Positions 53,701-62,101 of a stretch of DNA of 64,000 bases are shown piece after piece. The position numbers and the translations under genes were made by a program. The DNA lies in the NCBI RefSeq assembly GCF_001281525.1, contig NZ_LGCI01000005.1, forward strand, positions 1,468,949 to 1,532,948. Reading direction: 5' to 3'. The notes beneath the pieces are model-generated. The model saw only the letters and a program-made list of their open reading frames with translations. It had not been told where the DNA came from and ran no database searches. The stretch's first letter is position 1. Each line of letters opens with the position of its first letter. The DNA comes from Lysinibacillus macroides. GTDB taxonomy: Bacteria > Bacillota > Bacilli > Bacillales_A > Planococcaceae.

Positions 53701-53942
53701 GGGTTCAGAAATTATCCATTCCTTGTGTTAGCTGTGGCGCAAGTGGTATCAATGAGGAAGGGCTAAAGGAAAGCATTGAAGGCATCAATGTTCAGATATG
53801 GCTAACAGGTACTGTTCGTGATGTCATCGCAGAGAGCTTATATACAGAGGATGCCGCCAATATTCCTATTTTTAGTCGTATTCGAGAGTTAAATAAACAA
53901 CAGATGATGGCGATTTATCACTGCCTTGAGCAGCATCGCTAA
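50772..53942 (+). CDS. Large UvrA-like ABC ATPase with extra C-terminal zinc-module region
   Basis: 1056 residues, cytoplasmic. Domain 1: Walker A GLSGSGKTT (about 27-35), a UvrA-type zinc insert CPACKGRG ... CKKCEGKRYN, signature LSGGELTR, Walker B VIIVDEIS. Domain 2: Walker A GESGCGKST (about 354), signature LSTGEFQ, Walker B LFIFDEPSKGLS. After about residue 600 comes a 450-residue tail with CPSC, CPIC, CPFC and CVSC clusters and segments similar to UvrA inserts (DMTEDEKHTFLYG, KKWEGFNFIIGRY), but no further Walker A. Not housekeeping UvrA; possibly a DNA-binding or self-resistance ATPase. Single gene with a terminator. Confidence 0.82.
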   Translation: MKINQLIANNIYRLNVTLPENQSLGIAGLSGSGKTTFCQTIGEESKKRLVSLLPKAEYQYLFPAIMETNFSAIQMEDMPLVLFLGKSSISTNPRSTIGTHTGVFKEIRLHMAEEFQLSPEVFSFNNVLGWCPACKGRGTTKNIQCKKCEGKRYNPEVEQHIITLQGQPYNISAIHELSVETIYALAEELKISEEKQHILRNIMEMNIGYLTLNRIMGTLSGGELTRLYLAEFMATSEDTVIIVDEISVGLDHDTLLKILQQIQQLSTKNQIWLIDHSDTVLDTADQPVFFGPGSGKYGGKIVEQSPRPQPIYCKRNEAAPTAYYQFHDLYCRNIEIDHIEIPQNRLVTFTGESGCGKSTLVNECMAKDFSKRYPQDKLVMVGQDRNQSITSRSTVATFLDIKKKLTKYSEDIEDIFQRSIEDIIDELPAADIAHKRLSLLIKLGLGYLTLERKTQSLSTGEFQCVHLVSELFANTKHPHTLFIFDEPSKGLSQNILNQFIDSIRTILQDEAISILMIEHNAYMLESSDFIVDFGKRQQEPVQHLHVVSHHDYFQPSNNKEHATPLQITSTLAVKNGIAYQEDDPISYFKQAENIYKGGILKSLSSMARLIYGEYESNKIAPVVAIDLERHLYSQYSFLYEMGGLINHIVAAHPTNKDTRSFDFFRQENHCPSCSGRLEIEKFDMDIVIQNKDVPFWDGLLHPDIMEVLQYYQHAKLAFLFEEMKRELGQDLTKSYNDMTEDEKHTFLYGYWDKPFYDKATKSSKKWEGFNFIIGRYIVISKSAIKQQIKDSKEKLPCPICHGTVLNHQRKLLFGHTDIREIIHLPIDKVINIVGKLPVLDRLKAIVGGEMSLLQDVSLLPRATQVSLKMLELELASFVGYEIVLQNALPFWDTIKDNIETVSHRNLVTICDFATIYETREAIIDQYFTNGKYKKLTYVYEAFGYKKIVTQINKVKASHPCPFCKGKKVIAEDGLHDGVQKLSIPCVSCGASGINEEGLKESIEGINVQIWLTGTVRDVIAESLYTEDAANIPIFSRIRELNKQQMMAIYHCLEQHR

Positions 53943-53948
53943 CAACAA

Positions 53949-53986
53949 TGCTCATTTGCCATCACAATTGGCAAATGAGTTTTTTT
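53949..53986 (+). terminator. Terminator of the UvrA-like gene
   Basis: CTCATTTGCC pairs with GGCAAATGAG around a short loop, followed by a T-run. Confidence 0.9.
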
Positions 53987-54048
53987 CTTTATATAGAGTA
54001 TCATCTTACAAGCTTTCACCGTACTATAAGGGAAAGGAGAGGATATTA

Positions 54049-54993
54049 TTGGGAAAAAAGGTGCTGTTATTTGGAGATATTGGTATTGACGATACAGTAG
54101 CCTTAATCTATGCATGGCTGAATCAAGAGATTGAAATTGTAGGGTTAGTGGCAGATTACGGCAATGTATCGAGGGATGATGCTGTAGCCAATATTTATTA
54201 TGTGATGAAGCTCTTTGATTTTCCACAAGAGATTCCCGTTATTTTAGGGGCAGAGGTGCCCTTAACAGGAGAGCAGCCTATTTTTTATCCAGAAATCCAT
54301 GGCGAGCGTGGACTTGGACCTATTATCCCAACCAATGATCATGATATACAAATTGAAAACTTTCTTGAAATCGTTAACATTATTAAGCGCTATCAAGATG
54401 AGCTAGTAATTGTCAATATTGGTCGTTTAACCTCACTGGCAATTATGTTTATTCTGTACAATGATTTAATGAAACATATCAAGGAATATTATATTATGGG
54501 TGGTGCTTTTTGGGTTCCTGGCAATGTTACAACCGTTGCAGAGGCGAATTTTCATGGTGACCCTTTTGCAGTCAATATTGTTCTGACATATGCCAATAAT
54601 GTAACAATTATTCCATTGAATGCGACGCAAAAGGCGATTGTCACACCCGGTATGGTGAATTATATTGATTCTTTTGGCAAAGCAAAAATTTTCAAGCCTT
54701 TAATGGACTACTATACAAACTTTTATCGAGAGCGTGATCCATCCTTACTAGGTAGCCCTGTGCATGATGCCGCAACACTTATAGCGACGATTCATCCTGA
54801 AATGTTTATCTTCGAATCCTATCCTGTAATGGTTGTTGATAAGCTGGAAGGGCCTGCGCGAGGGCAAAGCATTGCTGAAACAAGGCATTATGAAAATGAA
54901 AAAAATGGTGCGAAAGTGCACCGTATTGCCTTTGACCTTCATTATGAACAATTTTTTCATCACTTTTTAGCAGTGATGACAGGGCATCACTGA
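54049..54993 (+). CDS. Nucleoside hydrolase
   Basis: Cleaves the N-glycosidic bond of nucleosides for base salvage (inosine/uridine-preferring family). 314 residues. The calcium-binding N-terminal motif reads GDIGIDDTVAL (family DxDxGxDD), and IMGGAFWVPGNV and the late SPVHDAATLIA (active-site His) are present. Start at TTG 54049, with AAAGGAGAGG 6 bases upstream; the open frame to the left runs through the UvrA-like terminator and is rejected. Monocistronic. Confidence 0.88.
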   Translation: MGKKVLLFGDIGIDDTVALIYAWLNQEIEIVGLVADYGNVSRDDAVANIYYVMKLFDFPQEIPVILGAEVPLTGEQPIFYPEIHGERGLGPIIPTNDHDIQIENFLEIVNIIKRYQDELVIVNIGRLTSLAIMFILYNDLMKHIKEYYIMGGAFWVPGNVTTVAEANFHGDPFAVNIVLTYANNVTIIPLNATQKAIVTPGMVNYIDSFGKAKIFKPLMDYYTNFYRERDPSLLGSPVHDAATLIATIHPEMFIFESYPVMVVDKLEGPARGQSIAETRHYENEKNGAKVHRIAFDLHYEQFFHHFLAVMTGHH

Positions 54994-55063
54994 ATAGCCA
55001 TTTATTCCGTATTAATAAATAGTTAATTGAGGATCAAGCAGCCTGTAAAAACAAAGATACACT

Positions 55064-56188
55064 TTATTCAAATACACCATTTCTCAAAACAACAAAATCA
55101 ACATGAATATTGACTTTCATATCTTTATACATTTCATGCCATTTTTCTTTTGTAAGTTGCGCGTGTCTTACAGAACCTCTATATATCTCACCAAAGCCAA
55201 AAATATCTGACTCCACCTTCTGGCTTTGGGCAATCACCTTCTCTAATTCTTTAGCTAATTTGTTTTGAATGGCTTTTTCCAGTGCAGCTACACTTTTGGG
55301 ATCTCCCTGATTAATATCGGGATAGGTTTCTAAAATTCTTGCTTTGATTTTAACGTTTAGATCAAATTCTGGATTTGCAGCATTCACCAATGTTACTTTT
55401 CTTTTGGAATGGATCGCATCGAAGGCTACTGTCATGTCATCCGTTGTTATTTTTTGTAAGGCGGAAGGAAGGTCTTCATGGTGCAATATCGTTTCGTATA
55501 ATCCAGCTTTAAATGTATCTCTTACAATTTTTACATAAAAACTATCTGTGGCCGGGAGTCTACTTACCATTTTGCCATCTTTAAATAAGGCTACACCGCT
55601 CAATTTCACAAGTTCCTTATCTCTTTTAATAATAGGCATGGCTACATCTTTACCAACGGAATAATAATCGCGTGCCACTTCATGCAATGTGCTTGAAATC
55701 ATATATTCCTGCTCAATGTTTTGTTCAATAAGGCGAAAGATATGCTGACCAATATCCTCAATATTTTCGTATTCATATTCCAATAAGGGTGCGACTCTAT
55801 CCTCTACGACAGCCATATATATACCATTGCTCACACTGGCATTTTCCAGATTCGTATCAATAAAGTAACGAAGTCCTTCTTTTGCCAATTCTTCACCAAA
55901 TAAAACAACCCTCATTTGACCAACAACAACTTTTTTCGATAGCTGATGATTGGCTTCTATTCGATTGCCTTTACTTGTATCATTTTCTGTTGTCAGCACC
56001 TCTACATTACTTTGAAATTCTGGGTTGACCTCCCGAATCACCACCGTCGCAGCTATCTTTTTTTCTGTGCCTACGTCATAGCCAACTAAGGTTGTTAGCC
56101 CTACTTTATCGAGAATGTTAGTCTCTACACATCCATATAAAAGCACCAACGCAAGCAAAGGACTATAAAAATATTTAAGCTTGTTCAT
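55064..56188 (-). CDS. gerAC: Spore germination protein GerC (Ger(x)C lipoprotein)
   Basis: C-subunit lipoprotein of a nutrient germinant receptor in the spore inner membrane. 374 residues with signal peptide and lipobox LLYGC (about 16-20), then the three-domain Ger(x)C fold (DKVGLTTLVGYDVG, VVVGQMRVVLFGEELAKEGL). AAGGAG lies 7 bases before the ATG. Overlaps the end of the B-subunit gene by 14 bp. Last gene of the A-B-C operon. The germinant cannot be told from sequence; the symbol marks the family position, not strict orthology to B. subtilis gerAC. Confidence 0.92.
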   Translation of the reverse strand: MNKLKYFYSPLLALVLLYGCVETNILDKVGLTTLVGYDVGTEKKIAATVVIREVNPEFQSNVEVLTTENDTSKGNRIEANHQLSKKVVVGQMRVVLFGEELAKEGLRYFIDTNLENASVSNGIYMAVVEDRVAPLLEYEYENIEDIGQHIFRLIEQNIEQEYMISSTLHEVARDYYSVGKDVAMPIIKRDKELVKLSGVALFKDGKMVSRLPATDSFYVKIVRDTFKAGLYETILHHEDLPSALQKITTDDMTVAFDAIHSKRKVTLVNAANPEFDLNVKIKARILETYPDINQGDPKSVAALEKAIQNKLAKELEKVIAQSQKVESDIFGFGEIYRGSVRHAQLTKEKWHEMYKDMKVNIHVDFVVLRNGVFE

Positions 56189-57296
56189 TTTTTTGCTCCT
56201 TTTTTGTGGTGATTTTCTTTTTCAATGCAGCTATGATCCATAACACAATCGGATAGACAAAGATGGCATAAAACGCTATGTTTGCAAATTGATTGTTAAT
56301 CGCATTGATTTGTATACGTGTTTGCACAAATAATGTGCCAAGGAAAATAAAGAAGGCGAAGAGCCAAACAAATTTTGTATGACCAATATTGACTAAACGA
56401 ATCGCACCACGATAAGCAGCCCATAAATAAAGACAAAGATTCGGCAAAATAATGAGCATCCAAAAGCACACTGCCATAAATTCAAAGCGTTCGATAAAAG
56501 GGAAGCTAATAAAGCTAAATAATGTTAATGTGGCCCATACAGTTTTTACGATTTCCTCATTGCTATAATAGGTAATCGAAACGGCCATCACAGCTACATA
56601 GATAGCCGTTGTAGCGAGCAAACTTAAATGAGCATATTTCTGAACATGCTTTTTATCGTTTAGAAAAGGATAAATAACCATTAATATCTCAAAGCCAATA
56701 ATGGTAAAGGTCATGGATTTTGCCCCTTTTAAAATAGAGCGAAAATCTGTTTCTAACACAGGGAGTAGGCTGTTTATAGATGAAAATTTCAATGGAAAAG
56801 CAAGCATGGGAATAATCCATAAAGACAATACAACACTAAAAAAGGAGACACCTACAATCACACGTAATCCACCTGTAAAGGCATAGATAATAATGATTAA
56901 TAAGGTTATCGCTAAAAACCATGCACTAATACTAGGAAAAATCCATGCCTGAATAACCTCAATATAATTACGTAAAATGGAGAAAAACGACATAAAGCAA
57001 TAGAAAATATAAAGGATATTCAAAACATTACCAATTAATTTTCCAAAGATATCTTGTTGAATGCCATAAAGGTCATTAGCGCCATATATTTCTAATGTTT
57101 TAATCATAAAAAAGGTCACAATATGTGTGGCAATACCCGCTAATAGAACTGAAATCCATGCATCATGTTTTGCATCCTGGAACACAATACGTTGAAATCC
57201 CTGTACACCCACCCCAATTTGAGCACTGTGCATCACGAAAAACAGTAGATAAGTATTGACCATATCTTTAGGGTTAAGCTGTAGAGGATTTTTCAT
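56175..57296 (-). CDS. gerAB: Spore germination protein GerB (GerAB/ArcD/ProY permease family)
   Basis: Ten-helix B-subunit of the germinant receptor, an APC-superfamily permease-like protein believed to bind the germinant. 373 residues, hydrophobic throughout, starting NPLQLNPKDMVNTYLLFFVM and QIGVGVQGF, the GerAB opening. AAGGTG lies 6 bases before the ATG. Sits 16 bp after the A-subunit gene and overlaps the C-subunit gene. Expected expression is late in the forespore. Confidence 0.93.
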   Translation of the reverse strand: MKNPLQLNPKDMVNTYLLFFVMHSAQIGVGVQGFQRIVFQDAKHDAWISVLLAGIATHIVTFFMIKTLEIYGANDLYGIQQDIFGKLIGNVLNILYIFYCFMSFFSILRNYIEVIQAWIFPSISAWFLAITLLIIIIYAFTGGLRVIVGVSFFSVVLSLWIIPMLAFPLKFSSINSLLPVLETDFRSILKGAKSMTFTIIGFEILMVIYPFLNDKKHVQKYAHLSLLATTAIYVAVMAVSITYYSNEEIVKTVWATLTLFSFISFPFIERFEFMAVCFWMLIILPNLCLYLWAAYRGAIRLVNIGHTKFVWLFAFFIFLGTLFVQTRIQINAINNQFANIAFYAIFVYPIVLWIIAALKKKITTKKEQKNEQA

Positions 57297-57312
57297 TTAT
57301 TTCACCTTCAGT

Positions 57313-58854
57313 TCAACTTTTTTTCGGCTTGATCGGTTCAGGGTCGAACTTGTAGTCATCTTTTGATCTTGTTAAAGCAGGCCTTTTTGCTGTTAATGGA
57401 ATTGGCATTCGGATAATACTATCTCGCATTTCCTTCAATCTTGGAGGATAGAAGGGAGACATATACGGTGCGCCCAAGCTTGACTGGCGTAAAAGATGAA
57501 CGAGTATAAAACAGACCGCCAGCATAATTCCATAAAAGCCCCAAAACCCTGCAAGTATAATAATGGGGAAACGAATAAGTCGAATCACATTCCCCATCAT
57601 ATAACTTGGGGAGGTAAAGGATGCTAGGGCACTTAAAGCAATAATAATTAATAAAATATTACTGGTAATGCCTGCCTGTACCGCTGCTGTCCCAATTACG
57701 ATACCACCAACGATACCGATTGTTTGCCCAATTTTAGTGGGTAGCCTTGCACTGGCTTCTCTCAATAGTTCAATAATAATTTCCAGCAGCAATGCCTCAA
57801 ATATGGGTGGAAAAGGCACTAAAGCTCTCGATTCACTTAATGGCACTAAAAAGGCTTGTGGAATCACCTCATAATGGAAGGTGAGGGCGGCCACATAAAA
57901 TGGTGTTAAATAAACAGATAAAAAGAAGGCGGCAAGTCGTAATAATCGCACAAAGGTAGCAATTTGCCAACGTAAGTTTTGATCCTCTTGGCTTTGGAAA
58001 AATTCAGTAAACGATTGCGGACAAATAATTGCCATCGAGCTTCCGTCTACAATCACACCGATCTTACCATCCAATAAACCATCACAAAATCGGTCAGGTC
58101 TTTCAGTTAACAGCATTTGCGGAAAAACAGACAATGAATTATCATCAATCATTTCGGCTAAAACCGCACTATCAATTAATGCGTCTAAATCGAGGGAGGC
58201 AAGGCGCTGACGTACAGTATTGACCATTTGATCGGAGGCAAGACCATTCATATATAAAAGTGTCACAGCCGTATTCGTACGTCTGCCAATTTTTATTTTT
58301 TCATTACACAGATCTGGGCTTACTATGTAACGACGAATTAGCGAAATATTTGTAGATAGACTCTCATTAAAGGCAACCTGTGTGCCGATTACTTGTGATT
58401 CATTTTCGGGTGTCGATAAAGCTCTCGATTCTCGACTTGCAATATTGGCTATGACAACTTGCGGATAGCCTTCTATATGAAGTAAAACAGATCCATTAAT
58501 GATTCCTTCTATCGCTTTTATTAGTAGACTCGTTACAGTGACCTCAGGAATAGAAAGGGCAGCCATCAAAATTTCTGGTGTATCGTTTGGTTTGTTTTGT
58601 AAATCGGCTATGATATTATTGTTTAATGTCTGATCATCCACTAAATTATCGATATAAATAAGGGTGATATTTGGCGGAAAAGACTGAATAATTAAATCAT
58701 CTGGATTATTTGTTGCGTCCTTTATTGATTGAATAAAATGATCTTGTGCCTGTGCAATTGTTTCGAGATTTTCTGTAGGAGCTTCCGAGTTCATGGCTGT
58801 AGGTGACTGGTTTTGATTGAAAGGCTTCATATTGAATGACGAGGCTCCCTTCAT
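57313..58854 (-). CDS. gerAA: Spore germination protein GerA (A-subunit)
   Basis: 513-residue A-subunit of the nutrient germinant receptor: an N-terminal hydrophilic domain (about 30-280, with DLCNEKIKIGRRTNTAVTLL and DGSSMAIICPQ) and a membrane domain with four or five helices (about 290-460). First gene of the gerA-type operon. ATG 58854 lacks an obvious ribosome site and an internal ATG eight codons later has GGGAG only 14 bases upstream, so the start is uncertain. Forespore (sigma-G-like) control is expected but the promoter is not clear. Confidence 0.93.
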   Translation of the reverse strand: MKGASSFNMKPFNQNQSPTAMNSEAPTENLETIAQAQDHFIQSIKDATNNPDDLIIQSFPPNITLIYIDNLVDDQTLNNNIIADLQNKPNDTPEILMAALSIPEVTVTSLLIKAIEGIINGSVLLHIEGYPQVVIANIASRESRALSTPENESQVIGTQVAFNESLSTNISLIRRYIVSPDLCNEKIKIGRRTNTAVTLLYMNGLASDQMVNTVRQRLASLDLDALIDSAVLAEMIDDNSLSVFPQMLLTERPDRFCDGLLDGKIGVIVDGSSMAIICPQSFTEFFQSQEDQNLRWQIATFVRLLRLAAFFLSVYLTPFYVAALTFHYEVIPQAFLVPLSESRALVPFPPIFEALLLEIIIELLREASARLPTKIGQTIGIVGGIVIGTAAVQAGITSNILLIIIALSALASFTSPSYMMGNVIRLIRFPIIILAGFWGFYGIMLAVCFILVHLLRQSSLGAPYMSPFYPPRLKEMRDSIIRMPIPLTAKRPALTRSKDDYKFDPEPIKPKKS

Positions 58855-59111
58855 TGTTAGCTTAGTTTATAGAATTGACGGTAGAAAGGTGTTCTATACG
58901 TATTTCATTTATTTTCAATCATTCCTCACTTTAGATTGGGAGACATAACCAAATAATGCAAAGTGTGTTGACAAATAAAAAGCAATTGTTTCAAAGGAGA
59001 GTATGAACAATATTGTTGGAGAAGCCTATCTCAAAATGAAATGCTAGACATTCTTCACCATTTGATAGTATTATATCTATAATCTTAAAAGCAGAAGGGG
59101 ATTAGACAGCT
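58855..59111. other. Upstream region of the ger operon
   Basis: AT-rich interval between divergent units. TATAAT-like sequence at about 59079-59084 precedes the small frame at 59112; a possible minus-strand sigma-G-like site (CGTATAG near 58890) lies upstream of gerAA. Neither is strong. Confidence 0.35.
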
Positions 59112-59291
59112 ATGCTAAAACTTATTATCGCACATTAAATTCCTATGAATTTAATAGAAGGGCGAGTCTATCATATGATCGGTTTATTTGTGTTGCCCTT
59201 ATGTGATAATGATGAGCTGCTAAAATGTCTAATCCATATTATAAGCAGAGATGAAGATAGCCTTCCTGCCTATATATTAAAGACTTTATGA
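59112..59291 (+). pseudogene. Small gene with in-frame stop at codon 9
   Basis: ATG 59112 follows AGAAGGGGAT and reads MLKLIIAH, then TAA at 59136-59138, then continues in the same frame as IPMNLIEGRVYHMIGLF and so on to TGA at 59291, which lies in a terminator stem. Replacing TAA by CAA would give one 59-residue protein. It is either a nonsense-mutated small gene or a short leader peptide. No family recognised. Confidence 0.4.
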
Positions 59292-59314
59292 GTTTATTCT
59301 CATAAGGTCTTTTG
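59279..59314 (+). terminator. Terminator after the small broken gene
   Basis: AAAGACTTTATGAG pairs with CTCATAAGGTCTTT (one G-U pair), followed by T-rich sequence. Confidence 0.75.
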
Positions 59315-59380
59315 CTGTTTTTAGGAGGTGATCATTCCCATAAAATCTAATATTCAAACAGACAATGAGAGGGAAGAGAT

Positions 59381-60265
59381 ATGAAAAAATATGAATTAGT
59401 GAGTAATTATCGCCATGATGAAAAATTGAAGACGAGTTTTAATGACTTAGCCATCAAAACGTTCGGCTTAGATTTTCAAAATTGGTACAACCAAGGCTAT
59501 TGGAATGACCAATATATTCCTTATTCATTTATTCAGCAAGGAAAGGTGATTGCCAATGCTTCTATCAGTAAAATGTCAGTAGTGATAAATGGTCAACGTT
59601 ATAAGAGTATTCAAATTGGCACTGTGATGACAGAGGAAAATTATCGCCATCAAGGTTTGGCTAAGCAGTTAATGCAGCATATTCTCAATGAATATAAAGA
59701 AGCTTGTGATTTTTTCTACCTTTTCGCCAATGATACGGTATTGGATTTTTATCCAAAGTTTGGCTTTTCACGAATACAGGAAAGTGAGTTTAGCTTCGAT
59801 CTTGTAAAAAATCCTGTTCAACGGAAGCAGCATGCCAGCGTACAGCAGCTTACCATTGAACAGGATCTTATACTACTTGAAAAATACGCAAAAAATCGCC
59901 AGGTAAATTCAACTATTTTAGATGTTGAACATAATCAGCATTTATTAATGTTTTATTTCATCTTAGTATTCCATAAAGCCAACTATTATATAGAGGATTT
60001 AGAAACAATTGTGCTTATGGAGGAAGAGGACGGTGTGCTAAATATTTATGATATCATTGCGTTACAATCATTTAAGGTGGATGCTGTATTAGCAAGGATT
60101 GTACAGGAAACAACGAAAAAGGTGATCTTTTATTTCACACCTGATTTTTCTATTGAGGGCATGACAGTAGCCTTACATCCAAATGATGATGATGCTTTAT
60201 TTGTTTTAGCGAAAAAGCCAGTGCTAAGAGGGAGCTTTAGGTTTCCTCTAACCTCCCATTGCTAA
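59381..60265 (+). CDS. GNAT family N-acetyltransferase
   Basis: 294-residue protein with an N-terminal GNAT domain (about 50-135; acetyl-CoA loop EENYRHQGLAKQLMQHIL) and a C-terminal region of about 150 residues with a second, degenerate GNAT-like fold, the layout of Eis-like enzymes. Substrate unknown; some relatives acetylate aminoglycosides. GAGGGAAGAG is upstream of the ATG. Monocistronic, with a terminator at 60322. Confidence 0.87.
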   Translation: MKKYELVSNYRHDEKLKTSFNDLAIKTFGLDFQNWYNQGYWNDQYIPYSFIQQGKVIANASISKMSVVINGQRYKSIQIGTVMTEENYRHQGLAKQLMQHILNEYKEACDFFYLFANDTVLDFYPKFGFSRIQESEFSFDLVKNPVQRKQHASVQQLTIEQDLILLEKYAKNRQVNSTILDVEHNQHLLMFYFILVFHKANYYIEDLETIVLMEEEDGVLNIYDIIALQSFKVDAVLARIVQETTKKVIFYFTPDFSIEGMTVALHPNDDDALFVLAKKPVLRGSFRFPLTSHC

Positions 60266-60581
60266 TTTAAAATAAAGGCAGGAAATAATTAACGAAAGCC
60301 ACTATCTGATTAATAACTAAAAAGTCGATTCCTTAAATATGCAGGAATCGACTTGAAATCAATTATATTTTATGATAAATTTAGATAGATAGACTGCGTA
60401 TAATTATTTTTACTCACATCTCCACATTTTAATTATACAATGAAAACTATCTTTATGTCAACTCTTATATTTATTTTTAGAAGAGGTTGACATCCATTTA
60501 CAATTTCAACAGATTGGGGGACAAGATCAGTACATGTAGTCATAATTAAGATAAAAATATAGAAAGTAGGACTGAGGCTAT
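60266..60581. other. Intergenic region with terminator and inverted repeat
   Basis: AAGTCGATTCCT (60322-60333) pairs with AGGAATCGACTT (60343-60354), a terminator-like hairpin for the GNAT gene. Further on, ATGTCAAC...GTTGACAT arms (about 60456-60492) form an imperfect inverted repeat overlapping TTGACA, a possible operator for the efflux gene. Confidence 0.55.
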
Positions 60582-62054
60582 TTGACAGAAAACATAACTT
60601 CCACCCAAACAAAAACACCCTATGGTATGATTGCCATTTTATTTATCGGAGCCTTTGTAGCGATTTTAAATGAAACATTACTTAATATTGCCTTGCCAGC
60701 GATTATGGATGAATTCCATGTAAAAGCAACGGCTGTGCAATGGCTCTCTACAGGCTATATGCTGATTAATGGTATTTTAATACCTGCAAGTGCCTTCTTT
60801 ATTCAACGTTTTACAGATAGAAAGCTATTTATTACGGCCATGGCATTATTTACACTTGGGACATTCCTGGCAAGTGTTGCGCCAGCCTTCGGTGTATTAT
60901 TAGCTGCTCGTATGATTCAGGCAGCAGGCTCAGCAATTATGATGCCTTTGTTAATGAATGTGATGCTAACAGCCTTTCCAGTTGAAAAACGTGGAGCAGC
61001 GATGGGGATGTTTGGGCTTGTGATGATTACCGCTCCAGCGATTGGACCAACACTCTCTGGCTGGTTAATTGAGCATTATAGCTGGCGTATCTTATTCGAT
61101 ATTGTCTTACCAATTGCCATTTTAACGTTAATTTTTGCGATTTTTAAATTAAAAAATGTCACACCAGAGCGTGCCATTAAGCTCGATGTATTCTCGCTTA
61201 TTTTATCAAGCATCGGCTTTGGCGGTCTGCTTTACGGCTTTAGCTCAGCAGGGGACAAGGGCTGGGACCATATTCTTGTTTACGGCACAATTATTATTGG
61301 TACACTCGCATTAATAACCTTTATTCTTCGTCAGCTACGAATGGAGGAGCCGATGCTGGAGTTTCGTATTTTCAAATATCCAATGTTTGCGCTATCCTCC
61401 GCCATTGCAATTGTTCTTTCAGTCGCAATGTTTTCAGCCATGATCTTAATGCCTATTTATGTGCAAACCATTCGTGGGATTTCCCCGATGGATTCAGGTT
61501 TACTGATGCTACCAGGAGCGATTGTGATGGGGATTATGTCACCTATTACAGGTAAGCTATTTGATAAATACGGTGCAAGAAGCCTAGCAATTATCGGCTT
61601 AACCATTACCATTGTGACAACCTATTACTTTAGCAAAATTGATATGGAGACAACTTATGCTACGCTTGTTTGGCTCTATACATTGCGTATGTTTGGGATG
61701 TCCATGGTCATGATGCCCGTGATGACCAACGGCTTGAATCAGCTACCAGCCTATAATAACCCACATGGGACAGCAATGAATAATACATTACAGCAAGTAT
61801 CAGGGGCTATTGGCTCTGCTGTATTAATTACTGTGATGAACAATAAAGCCACTGCAAAAGCAGAGGAATTAGCTTCTTCCGCTACGCAGGGGACAGCCAA
61901 TATAGTGAATGAATCAATGCTGCATGGCATTACCTTCACCTTCTTTATTTCCACATTAATTGCAGTCATCGCACTTATTCTTGCCTTCTTTATGAAGAGA
62001 GTTTCACCTGCTCATGACAGTAACATGAATGAGGAAGTTAGTGATCATAAATAA
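60582..62054 (+). CDS. DHA2 family MFS multidrug efflux transporter
   Basis: Fourteen-helix drug:H+ antiporter (490 aa) of the EmrB/QacA type. The opening FVAILNETLLNIALPAIMDEF and VQWLSTGYMLINGILIPASAF, motif A-like FTDRKLFITAMALFTLG, and motif C GLVMITAPAIGPTLSGWL identify it. Likely exports lipophilic antimicrobials. Start at TTG 60582 with AGGACTGAGG upstream. It stands alone but behind an inverted repeat that could bind a repressor; no regulator gene is adjacent. Confidence 0.92.
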   Translation: MTENITSTQTKTPYGMIAILFIGAFVAILNETLLNIALPAIMDEFHVKATAVQWLSTGYMLINGILIPASAFFIQRFTDRKLFITAMALFTLGTFLASVAPAFGVLLAARMIQAAGSAIMMPLLMNVMLTAFPVEKRGAAMGMFGLVMITAPAIGPTLSGWLIEHYSWRILFDIVLPIAILTLIFAIFKLKNVTPERAIKLDVFSLILSSIGFGGLLYGFSSAGDKGWDHILVYGTIIIGTLALITFILRQLRMEEPMLEFRIFKYPMFALSSAIAIVLSVAMFSAMILMPIYVQTIRGISPMDSGLLMLPGAIVMGIMSPITGKLFDKYGARSLAIIGLTITIVTTYYFSKIDMETTYATLVWLYTLRMFGMSMVMMPVMTNGLNQLPAYNNPHGTAMNNTLQQVSGAIGSAVLITVMNNKATAKAEELASSATQGTANIVNESMLHGITFTFFISTLIAVIALILAFFMKRVSPAHDSNMNEEVSDHK

Positions 62055-62059
62055 ATGAC

Positions 62060-62098
62060 AAAACGGGGGCTCCTTAAAATACGCAGCCCCCGTTTTAT
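62060..62098. terminator. Bidirectional terminator
   Basis: AAAACGGGGGCT (62060-62071) pairs perfectly with AGCCCCCGTTTT (62085-62096), between convergent genes. Confidence 0.9.
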
Positions 62099-62101
62099 AT
62101 G

